Source: an uncultured Saprospiraceae bacterium
Lineage (GTDB): Bacteria > Bacteroidota > Bacteroidia > Chitinophagales > Saprospiraceae
Assembly: GCA_937952155.1 (NCBI GenBank)
Contig: CALFYH010000304.1
Coordinates: forward strand, 1 to 5,672
Reading direction: 5' to 3'
DNA length: 5,672 bases
Numbering within the stretch: the stretch's first letter is position 1; the number at the start of each line of letters is the position of its first letter. The position numbers were made by a program, and so were the translations under genes. Below, in pieces: positions 1 to 5,672 of the stretch. The notes below the pieces were generated by a model. The model was given only the letters and a program-made list of their open reading frames with translations, was not told the DNA's origin and searched no databases.

Positions 1-1088
1 TAAAAATTAATTATGCTTGTAAAGCTTTAAATAATTTGGCTGTACTTAAATTTTTTAAATCACTTGGAGCAGGACTTGATACTGTTTCTATCCAGGAAGT
101 GAGGTTGGGTTTAATGGCAGGCTTCACACCAAATGAAATCATATATACACCAAATTGTGTGTCTATAGAAGAAATAACCAATGCAGTAGAACTAGGTGTC
201 CGTATCAATATTGACAATCTTTCCATTCTAGAACAATTTGGCAGTTTGTTTCCCCAATACCCAGTTTGTGTCCGTATTAATCCGCATATTATGGCAGGTG
301 GCAATAGCAAGATTAGTGTTGGACATATTGACTCAAAATTCGGAATTTCTTTTCATCAGACGCCACATATCCATCGTATAGTTAAGGCCAACTCTATGAA
401 GATCGAGGGTATTCACATGCATACTGGTAGTGATATCTTGGATATTGAAGTATTTTTGCAAGGAGCCGAAATCCTGTTCCAAGTAGCAGAAGAGTTTAAA
501 GATCTTGAATACATAGATTTTGGTAGTGGATTTAAGGTGCCATATAAGGAAGATGATATCCAAACAGATATTGAAGAATTGGGAGAAAAAATCACAGCCA
601 GATTTACCCAATTTTGCAGTAATTATGGTAAAAACTTGACATTAATGTTTGAACCTGGTAAATTTTTGGTCAGCCAAGCGGGAACTTTTCTTGTAAAAGT
701 AAATGTAGTGAAACAAACCACTTCCACTGTGTTTGCAGGAGTAGATTCTGGATTAAATCACCTGATACGCCCGATGTTATATGATTCATACCATAAAATT
801 GTAAATATTTCCAAAACTGAAGGTCGATCTAGGATTTATACCATAGTAGGTTATATATGTGAGACTGATACATTTGGTGTAAATAGAAAATTGACAGAAA
901 TAAACGAAGGCGATATTCTCGCGTTCTATAATGCTGGAGCTTATTGTTATACTATGTCTTCCAATTATAATTCTAGATTTAGACCAGCAGAAGTATTGAT
1001 TCATGACGGACAAGATTATCTCATTCGCAGGCGGGAGACTATGGAAGATCTCATCAGCAATCAAGTAGCTGTTGATATTTTTGATTAA
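1..1088 (+). CDS. lysA: Diaminopimelate decarboxylase, 5'-partial
   Basis: This PLP-dependent cytosolic enzyme decarboxylates meso-diaminopimelate to L-lysine, the last step of the DAP pathway. The reading frame is open from the first full codon at base 3, giving 361 residues. The family is usually about 390-420 residues, so roughly 30-50 N-terminal residues lie outside the window. The TTG at 36 is an internal Leu and not the start, because the family motif KINYACKALNN is already running before it. Visible motifs are the PLP-binding Lys in YACKA (bases 21-23), HMHTGS (414-431), the phosphate loop DFGSG (516-530, Ser in place of a usual Gly), EPGK (651-662), CETD (858-869; the Cys and Asp contribute to the active site in the family) and YNAGAY followed by the YNSRFRPAEV C-terminal block. 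All active-site blocks are present, so the gene appears functional. It ends in TAA, 48 bp before the phosphatase gene on the same strand. Identification is by motif recall, not by a search. Confidence 0.95.
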   Translation, partial: KINYACKALNNLAVLKFFKSLGAGLDTVSIQEVRLGLMAGFTPNEIIYTPNCVSIEEITNAVELGVRINIDNLSILEQFGSLFPQYPVCVRINPHIMAGGNSKISVGHIDSKFGISFHQTPHIHRIVKANSMKIEGIHMHTGSDILDIEVFLQGAEILFQVAEEFKDLEYIDFGSGFKVPYKEDDIQTDIEELGEKITARFTQFCSNYGKNLTLMFEPGKFLVSQAGTFLVKVNVVKQTTSTVFAGVDSGLNHLIRPMLYDSYHKIVNISKTEGRSRIYTIVGYICETDTFGVNRKLTEINEGDILAFYNAGAYCYTMSSNYNSRFRPAEVLIHDGQDYLIRRRETMEDLISNQVAVDIFD

Positions 1089-1136
1089 TTTAAAATCGAA
1101 TTGATGTATATTATTAATAACTTTTAAATAGTAGGA

Positions 1137-1763
1137 ATGCACAAGGAATCCATTATATTATTCGAGAAATATTTTGCAATTTCAATATTGGCAATTCTAT
1201 GTTTTGCTTGTGGTCAACCACAAAAAGACGTACAACCAGACTTCACTGGAAAATCTATTAAATCAATTCAATCCAATGATATCCTGCTCGATGATGGTAC
1301 TAAGATTAGTTTGAACGAAGATAGTATTACTAAGGTATTTTACCTCATAAGGCATGCAGAGAAGGATACAAGTATCAAAGATGAACCACCATTGACCCCA
1401 GATGGTCTCAAAAGAGCAACAAAAATCGCAGATATCATGCGAGGCACTAGAGTAGATGCTATTTATTCTACAATGACATTACGAACGATGTTTACTGTGG
1501 ATTCATTGGCGGATATTAAGGCTATGAAAATTTTACCATACGACAACAAAGCACTCAAAGAAGTTCTTCAGGCAATAGAAACATCAGAAGAATTCAACAG
1601 GATATTTATTGTAGGTCATTCAAATACTATTCCATCCATAGCCAATACACTGGCAGATAAGGAAGTTTTTAATAAAACATTTGATGAGTCAGATTATGGT
1701 AATTTTGTAATAGTAGTCATAAATAAATCAGGTACAAAACAAGCTTACGCCTTAAGGTACTAA
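1137..1763 (+). CDS. Histidine phosphatase (RHG/PGAM-like) family predicted lipoprotein
   Basis: This 208-residue protein belongs to the histidine phosphatase superfamily, whose members use a phospho-histidine intermediate. The nucleophile motif is LIRHAEK (Arg72, His73). It is followed by EPPLTPDG (84-90), where small family members carry DPPLT. The second Arg is in STMTLRT (Arg116), and the second catalytic His is in IVGHSNT (His161). The N-terminus has a hydrophobic stretch (about residues 12-24) ending in CFAC, with Cys25 as the likely lipidated residue. The -3 position is Cys rather than the preferred Leu, so the lipobox is imperfect. Residues 26-60 look like a linker before the catalytic domain. 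The ATG is the only good start: an in-frame TAA lies at 1125-1127 and no other Met comes before residue 101. There is no clear Shine-Dalgarno. Substrate is unknown; small family members include SixA-type phosphohistidine phosphatases and sugar-phosphate phosphatases. The predicted location is the cell envelope, facing the periplasm or surface. It sits 48 bp after lysA and 55 bp before valS, possibly in one transcript. Confidence 0.88.
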   Translation: MHKESIILFEKYFAISILAILCFACGQPQKDVQPDFTGKSIKSIQSNDILLDDGTKISLNEDSITKVFYLIRHAEKDTSIKDEPPLTPDGLKRATKIADIMRGTRVDAIYSTMTLRTMFTVDSLADIKAMKILPYDNKALKEVLQAIETSEEFNRIFIVGHSNTIPSIANTLADKEVFNKTFDESDYGNFVIVVINKSGTKQAYALRY

Positions 1764-1818
1764 TCTTTCTTATAGGCAATGACAAGTTTTGTAAACCATA
1801 AAATTAAAGAAAAATCAT

Positions 1819-4443
1819 ATGATTTCACCCAAATATAATCCGGCTGAGGTAGAAGATAAATGGTATGCGCACTGGATGGATAAACGTTATTTCCATTCTG
1901 AGCCAGATGAACGTCCAGCTTATAGTATAGTCATCCCACCACCAAATGTAACTGGTGTTTTGCATATGGGACATATGTTAAATAATACCATTCAGGATAT
2001 TCTGATTCGTAAAGCCAGAATGGATGGCAAGAATGCTTGTTGGGTTCCTGGTACTGACCATGCTTCCATAGCGACAGAAGCCAAGGTTGTAAAAATGCTG
2101 AGAGAAAAAGGTATAAAAAAAGGTGACCTTACCAGAGAGCAATTTTTGGCTTATGCTTGGGAATGGAAAGAAAAATACGGTGGTATCATTCTCGAGCAAT
2201 TGCAAAAACTTGGTGCCTCATGTGACTGGGAAAGGACGGCATTTACCATGGATGAAGTAAGGTCTGACGCTGTGATAAAGGTCTTCGTAGATCTATACAA
2301 AAAAGGGAAATTGTATCGTGGCAATAGAATGGTAAACTGGGATCCAGAAGCTAAGACTGTTTTGTCCAATGAAGAAGTACTTTATAGCTTAGAACAATCC
2401 AAGTTATTCCATGTAAAATATAAGATTGAAGGCTCAGAGGAATATTTGGTGGTAGCTACTACACGTCCCGAAACAATACCAGGAGATACAGCTGTTGCAG
2501 TTCATCCAGATGATCCAAGATATGCACACTTGGAAGGAAAACGTGTTATTGTTCCGGTTATTGGCAGATCGATTCCGATTATCAAAGATGCATATGTGGA
2601 CATGGAATTCGGTACTGGTGCACTCAAAGTAACGCCTGCACATGATGTAAATGACTACGAGATTGGTAACAGACACAACCTAGCAGTCATTGATGTTTTT
2701 AATGAAGATGGTACAATGAGTGCTGATGCTACAATTTATCTTGGAGAAGATCGATTTGTAGTTCGTAAAAAGTTTGTTAAGGATCTTGAAGCTGCAGATT
2801 GTATTATAAAAATTGAAGATTATCAAAACAATGTAGGCAGATCTGAAAGAACCAATGCGGTGATAGAACCGAGATTATCACTTCAGTGGTATGTAGATAT
2901 GAAGGCGCTAAGCACACCTGCAGCCGAAGCAGTGGCGAGTGATGAAGTTGAGTTTTTTCCAAAAAATCAGAAGAATATCTACCGTCATTGGATGGAAAAC
3001 ATCAAGGATTGGTGTATCTCAAGACAACTTTGGTGGGGACATAGGATACCAGCTTTTTATTTCAATGGTGATGTTTTTGTAGCTGAGACAATTGACGAAG
3101 CATATAATGAAGCTAAATGCAAATATGTTGATTTAAAAATAGAAGATTTACATCAAGACGAAGATGTATTGGATACTTGGTTTTCATCTTGGTTGTGGCC
3201 AATATCGGTTTTTGATGGATTTAAAGACAGAAAAGAGTTGGATTATTATTATCCGACATCCGTACTTGTGACTGGATGGGATATTATCTTTCTGTGGGTA
3301 GCTAGAATGGTTATGGCTGGGTACGAATGGGAACACAAACGCCCATTTGACCATGTGTATTTCACTGGAATGGTGAGAGACAAACAGCGTCGCAAAATGT
3401 CAAAATCTTTGGGCAATAGCCCTGATGCACTCAAGCTAATAGAAGACTTCGGGGCAGATGGTGTAAGATTTGGGATGCTCTTAAGTTCCCCAGCTGGCGG
3501 AGACTTATTGTTTGACGAAAAATTGGTGGAGCAAGGAAGGAACTTCTGCAATAAAATCTGGAATGCCTTGCGTTTGGTAGATGGATGGGAAACCGACGAA
3601 AATGTGTCAATAAGTGAAGGAGAAATGCTAGCTTACCACTGGATGGTAAACAAAATGAACGCATTGGCAACAGACATAGACAAGAATTTTAAAGAGTACA
3701 GATTATCAGAAGCCTTGATGAGCATTTATAGTTTTGTATGGTCTGACTTCTGCTCCTGGTATCTCGAAATGGTAAAACCTAATTTTGGTGAAAAAATATC
3801 CATAAAATCACGTGAGAATACTATTCAGATATTTAGTGAAATTTGCTCGCTGATGCACCCATTTATGCCTTTTGTCACAGAAGAAATCTGGCATCAATTG
3901 AAAAATGGCAATCAAGATGGCGACTGTATAATCAGTACTTTTCCAAAACCAGCACCATATGATCAAGTCCTTATCGATAGGGTAGAACAGGCCAAAGATA
4001 TCATCACCAATATAAGAGATGTTAGGAACAAGAACGGCATCAAGATGAAGGATGAACTAGATGTACTGATGATTAAATCTGATCGAGCGCAAGCATTGGT
4101 TAATCAGTCTGGTTGGCCTGAGATTTGCCTGAAACTCGGTAATTTGCGATCTATCCAATTGTCGGATGATGAGTCATTAAAAGGTATCGGTTTCATTTCT
4201 GGTACAGAAAAATGCATCGTCATTCTCCAGCAAGAAATTAATATGGAGGCTGAACTCGATGAGAAGATCAAGGAGCTGGAATATCAGAAAGGATTTGTAG
4301 CTTCTGTCCAAGCCAAACTTAGCAATGAACGATTTGTAAGCGGAGCGCCTGAAGCGGTCGTGGCAAAGGAAAAAGCAAAATTGGCGGATGGAGTGGAGCG
4401 GATACGGATCTTGGAGGATGATATCAGAAGATTGGAAAATTGA
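1819..4443 (+). CDS. valS: Valyl-tRNA synthetase, complete
   Basis: This class Ia aminoacyl-tRNA synthetase charges tRNA-Val with valine in the cytosol and hydrolyses mischarged Thr-tRNA-Val. Its 874 residues match the usual bacterial length. In order it shows PPNVTG followed by the HIGH signature as HMGH (49-52), GTDHAS (78-83), and the CP1 editing domain with TTRPET (214-219) and GTGALKVTPAHD (265-276). R216, T219, K270, T272, D276 and D279 match the editing-pocket residues I recall for this enzyme. Next come WWGHRIP, DTWFSSW (452-458), KMSKS (526-530), a helical anticodon-binding domain, and a C-terminal charged coiled-coil arm (about 809-874) containing RFVSGAPEAVV, which contacts tRNA. 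All expected elements are intact. The ATG starts directly at MISPKYNPAEVEDKW, the usual N-terminus. Only an A-rich leader precedes it, as is common in Bacteroidota. The gene ends in tandem stops, TGA TAG. It converges with lspA across a 174 bp gap. Confidence 0.98.
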   Translation: MISPKYNPAEVEDKWYAHWMDKRYFHSEPDERPAYSIVIPPPNVTGVLHMGHMLNNTIQDILIRKARMDGKNACWVPGTDHASIATEAKVVKMLREKGIKKGDLTREQFLAYAWEWKEKYGGIILEQLQKLGASCDWERTAFTMDEVRSDAVIKVFVDLYKKGKLYRGNRMVNWDPEAKTVLSNEEVLYSLEQSKLFHVKYKIEGSEEYLVVATTRPETIPGDTAVAVHPDDPRYAHLEGKRVIVPVIGRSIPIIKDAYVDMEFGTGALKVTPAHDVNDYEIGNRHNLAVIDVFNEDGTMSADATIYLGEDRFVVRKKFVKDLEAADCIIKIEDYQNNVGRSERTNAVIEPRLSLQWYVDMKALSTPAAEAVASDEVEFFPKNQKNIYRHWMENIKDWCISRQLWWGHRIPAFYFNGDVFVAETIDEAYNEAKCKYVDLKIEDLHQDEDVLDTWFSSWLWPISVFDGFKDRKELDYYYPTSVLVTGWDIIFLWVARMVMAGYEWEHKRPFDHVYFTGMVRDKQRRKMSKSLGNSPDALKLIEDFGADGVRFGMLLSSPAGGDLLFDEKLVEQGRNFCNKIWNALRLVDGWETDENVSISEGEMLAYHWMVNKMNALATDIDKNFKEYRLSEALMSIYSFVWSDFCSWYLEMVKPNFGEKISIKSRENTIQIFSEICSLMHPFMPFVTEEIWHQLKNGNQDGDCIISTFPKPAPYDQVLIDRVEQAKDIITNIRDVRNKNGIKMKDELDVLMIKSDRAQALVNQSGWPEICLKLGNLRSIQLSDDESLKGIGFISGTEKCIVILQQEINMEAELDEKIKELEYQKGFVASVQAKLSNERFVSGAPEAVVAKEKAKLADGVERIRILEDDIRRLEN

Positions 4444-4518
4444 TAGCTAATCTACAATCGAGAATTTTCTTTAATAATGCGTAGTTAATGTAAGCAATAA
4501 TTTTTGTTAGGACTAAGC

Positions 4519-4536
4519 TTATCCAAAAATGGATAA
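4519..4536. terminator. Small perfect hairpin in the valS/lspA convergent gap
   Basis: The arms TTATCCA (4519-4525) and TGGATAA (4530-4536) are perfect reverse complements around an AAAA loop. The hairpin lies 76 bp after the valS stop and between two convergent genes, where a terminator is expected. On the plus strand it is followed by TGCAAAAATTT and has no U tract, so it is not a textbook intrinsic terminator. A chance hairpin is possible in such AT-rich DNA. Confidence 0.33.
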
Positions 4537-4556
4537 TGCAAAAATTTATCAATTAG

Positions 4557-4576
4557 TACAATAATGAATTATTGTA
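4557..4576. terminator. Perfect 9-bp inverted repeat downstream of lspA
   Basis: The arms TACAATAAT (4557-4565) and ATTATTGTA (4568-4576) are perfect reverse complements separated by GA. In RNA this would realistically form an 8-bp stem with a TGAA loop. It sits 41 bp past the lspA stop on the minus strand. In that direction a TTTTT run follows only after about 12 bases. It could help end either transcript, but the stem has just one G-C pair and would be weak. Confidence 0.33.
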
Positions 4577-4617
4577 AAGCAAGGGTACCCAAGGTAAATA
4601 ATTGTTAGTACGATGAT

Positions 4618-5238
4618 TTAGCTTAAATCGCTCTTAAAAAATCTTCGATGAAACAGTAAGATAGAAGCGACTCCAACTGTAATTGCAGAATCAGCAATAT
4701 TGAAAACTGGTCTGAAAAATTCAAATCTTTGTCCGCCCCAGATAGGTAGCCATTCAGGTAATACCGTATCTATCATTGGGAAGTAAAGCATATCGACAAC
4801 TTTTCCTGTTAGAAAACTTCCATAGCCTCCTTCTGGAGGAAACATAGTAGCAAGCCCGCCATGATAATGAGATTCTGAGAAAATCAACCCGTAAAACATA
4901 CCATCAATGGAATTTCCGACAGCACCGGCAATTACCATACTAAAGCTTACAATCAACCCAATGGTTTCGTTTTGCTTGATGAGATTGTATAAAATATATA
5001 ATAAAAAACCGGTCATTACGATCCGAAAGATACTTAAAATATATTTACCTGTCAATCCACCGAAACTCATTCCGAATGCCATACCTTCATTTTCTACAAA
5101 ATGAATTTTCGCCCAACTCAGTCCCAAGATATCAAAGCCATCTCCATAATTAATATGGGTCTTAATCCAGATTTTTACTGCCTGATCAACGATAAGGATA
5201 ATTAATATGATAAAGAGTACAATCGTGCGTTTATTCAC
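4618..5238 (-). CDS. lspA: Lipoprotein signal peptidase (signal peptidase II)
   Basis: This inner-membrane aspartic peptidase cleaves signal peptides from prolipoproteins just before the lipid-modified Cys. It has 206 residues, longer than the 160-170 typical of Proteobacteria because of the insert seen in Bacteroidota. There are four hydrophobic segments (about 5-22, 66-87, 92-110 and 180-196). Conserved blocks are VDQAVKIWI (Asp18), FVENEGMAFGM (Asn50), AGAVGNSIDGMFYG (Asn109, Asp112), GKVVDMLYFP (Asp149) and FFRPVFNIADSAI (Asp183). Asp149 and Asp183 form the catalytic pair by family alignment. Residues about 118-145 and 151-175 hold the extra loops. The Arg of the canonical GNxxDR motif is Gly113 here. 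The start is GTG at 5238-5236, because in-frame TAA lies three codons upstream (5247-5245) and the nearest ATG (5243-5241) is out of frame. The gene is convergent with valS and divergent from the S8-like gene, so it is probably its own transcript. Confidence 0.97.
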   Translation of the reverse strand: MNKRTIVLFIILIILIVDQAVKIWIKTHINYGDGFDILGLSWAKIHFVENEGMAFGMSFGGLTGKYILSIFRIVMTGFLLYILYNLIKQNETIGLIVSFSMVIAGAVGNSIDGMFYGLIFSESHYHGGLATMFPPEGGYGSFLTGKVVDMLYFPMIDTVLPEWLPIWGGQRFEFFRPVFNIADSAITVGVASILLFHRRFFKSDLS

Positions 5239-5259
5239 AACATTTTATTTTGAAAGGTG

Positions 5260-5267
5260 CAAAAATA
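5260..5267 (-). promoter_or_regulatory. Candidate Bacteroidota -7 promoter box for lspA
   Basis: Read on the minus strand this is TATTTTTG, an exact match to the Bacteroidota -7 consensus TAnnTTTG, with 21 bases between it and the lspA GTG start. The expected -33 TTG is not well placed: the nearest upstream TTG is only 13 bases away rather than the usual 17-23. The call rests on one short box in AT-rich DNA, so it is tentative. Confidence 0.32.
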
Positions 5268-5293
5268 TTGAAAATTTTATCAATACTTGTATT
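5266..5293. repeat. Two overlapping inverted repeats in the lspA upstream region
   Basis: TATTGA (5266-5271) and TCAATA (5280-5285) form perfect 6-base arms around an 8-base AT spacer. The right arm overlaps a second inverted repeat, AATAC (5282-5286), TT, GTATT (5289-5293). The pair lies just upstream of the candidate lspA -7 box, where a regulator could bind. AT-rich composition makes chance symmetry likely, and no known operator is recognised. Confidence 0.25.
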
Positions 5294-5346
5294 AATCTCA
5301 CTTTTTGGTCGTATAAGTTGTTTTAACATACAAATATTATTTTTTT

Positions 5347-5379
5347 TTTGGTGCAGAATTAAATAAAAGTATAACTTTA
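5347..5379 (+). promoter_or_regulatory. Candidate Bacteroidota promoter for the S8-like gene
   Basis: A -33 element TTTG (5347-5350), at the end of a run of ten T (5340-5349), is followed after 21 bases by TAACTTTA (5372-5379). The latter matches seven of eight positions of TAnnTTTG. The spacing is within the 17-23 range known for Bacteroidota sigma-ABfr promoters, and the ATG at 5397 follows 17 bases later. Both boxes at the right spacing make this the better of the two promoter candidates in the divergent gap. Confidence 0.42.
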
Positions 5380-5396
5380 CCTTAAATTTTTTCATA

Positions 5397-5654
5397 ATGT
5401 ATAAGATATTATTTTTTGTTTTTATTGTTCAAATGGCTTTTGGGTTTACGGATCCTAATGTATTAAAGAAGATAGATCCATTAGTTCTTAATAATTATGC
5501 CAAAAAGGAATCAGCAGAATATATAGTCTTGTTAAAGGATAGGATGGTATATTCAAAATCATTGGCTTTAAAGACGAAAAATGAAAAAGCAAAGTATGTT
5601 TATGAATCATTATCCAGTCATGCAAAAAAAACACAACATAATGTGTATGCTTAG
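5397..5654 (+). CDS. Secreted S8 (subtilase) peptidase N-terminal region, cut short by TAG
   Basis: This 85-residue frame starts with a clear signal peptide: MYK, a hydrophobic core (4-13), then AFG as a plausible signal peptidase I site (cleavage after Gly16). Residues 25-80 (KIDPLVLNNYAKKESAEYIVLLKD ... TKNEKAKYVYESLSSHAKKTQ, with part omitted) resemble the inhibitor-like prodomain at the N-terminus of many bacterial S8 serine peptidases. That domain typically has an EF-IVVL-type strand, then TKEEKGRYVYETL and a TQ motif. The catalytic domain would lie beyond the window. The frame closes with TAG at 5652-5654, but the same frame continues after it as FAGHNI to the last base. That stretch fits the next helix of the prodomain if the stop stood for Leu. 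The gene may be a pseudogene, may carry an end-of-contig base error, or may be a genuine small secreted protein. The family call is from memory of homologues and is moderate; the presence of a signal peptide is firmer. Confidence 0.62.
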   Translation: MYKILFFVFIVQMAFGFTDPNVLKKIDPLVLNNYAKKESAEYIVLLKDRMVYSKSLALKTKNEKAKYVYESLSSHAKKTQHNVYA

Positions 5655-5672
5655 TTTGCCGGCCACAATATT

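Noticed and set aside
36..38. TTG as the start of lysA
   Set aside because: The frame is open to base 3 and encodes KINYACKALNN, which contains the PLP lysine. The true start lies before the window.
1101..1125. Possible promoter TTG / TAACTTTT before the phosphatase gene
   Set aside because: The spacing is only 14 bases and the -7-like box ends 11 bases from the ATG, so it does not fit the Bacteroidota pattern well.
1787..1794. AAGTTTTG as a -7 box for valS
   Set aside because: It matches seven of eight consensus positions, but no TTG lies 17-23 bases upstream. Read-through from the phosphatase gene is just as likely.
3249..3670. Minus-strand open frames inside valS
   Set aside because: They lie wholly within a strongly conserved valS and show no recognisable motifs, so they are shadow frames.
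4583..4590. GGGTACCC palindrome as a regulatory site
   Set aside because: A single 8-base palindrome in a convergent gap, away from any start codon, has no support as an operator.
4907..5104. Plus-strand frame of 65 codons inside lspA
   Set aside because: It is antisense to conserved LspA membrane segments and motifs and has no protein-family features.
1..5672. A new multi-gene system spanning lysA, phosphatase, valS and lspA
   Set aside because: The genes are ordinary housekeeping genes on two strands with no shared regulation or fused domains. LspA processing of the lipoprotein phosphatase is a general function.

Overview
The window is AT-rich bacterial DNA, most likely from the Bacteroidota. 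Three things suggest this. The LspA has the long insert between its GNxxD and VVD motifs that is typical of Bacteroidota. The LysA is closest, from memory, to Bacteroidota versions (DFGSGFKVPY in place of the glycine-rich DxGGG loop, and a YNSRFRPAEV C-terminus). No start codon has a strong Shine-Dalgarno sequence, and one upstream region fits the Bacteroidota TTG / TAnnTTTG promoter pattern. The exact lineage cannot be named from this sequence. The window has partial genes at one or both ends and resembles a short contig or a slice of a chromosome with ordinary housekeeping genes.

Layout. Positions 1-1088 (+) hold most of lysA (diaminopimelate decarboxylase, last step of lysine synthesis), with the N-terminus cut off by the window edge. 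Positions 1137-1763 (+) encode a predicted lipoprotein of the histidine phosphatase (RHG) superfamily. Positions 1819-4443 (+) hold a complete valS (valyl-tRNA synthetase). These three lie on one strand with 48 and 55 bp gaps and could be co-transcribed. A 174 bp convergent gap (4444-4617) holds two perfect small hairpins. Positions 4618-5238 (-) hold lspA, the lipoprotein signal peptidase. A 158 bp divergent gap (5239-5396) holds candidate promoters in both directions and overlapping inverted repeats. Positions 5397-5654 (+) begin what looks like a secreted subtilase (S8 family) precursor. It has a signal peptide and an inhibitor-like prodomain, but is closed by an in-frame TAG 18 bases before the window ends.

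How the genes relate. lysA and valS are core amino-acid and translation genes with no shared pathway beyond general metabolism. The phosphatase carries a lipobox, so LspA, encoded 2.8 kb away, would be expected to process it. That is a general role of LspA and not evidence of a dedicated pair. No mobile element, CRISPR array, RNA gene or defence system was seen. I found no convincing new biological system. The point most worth checking is the premature stop in the S8-like gene at the right edge.
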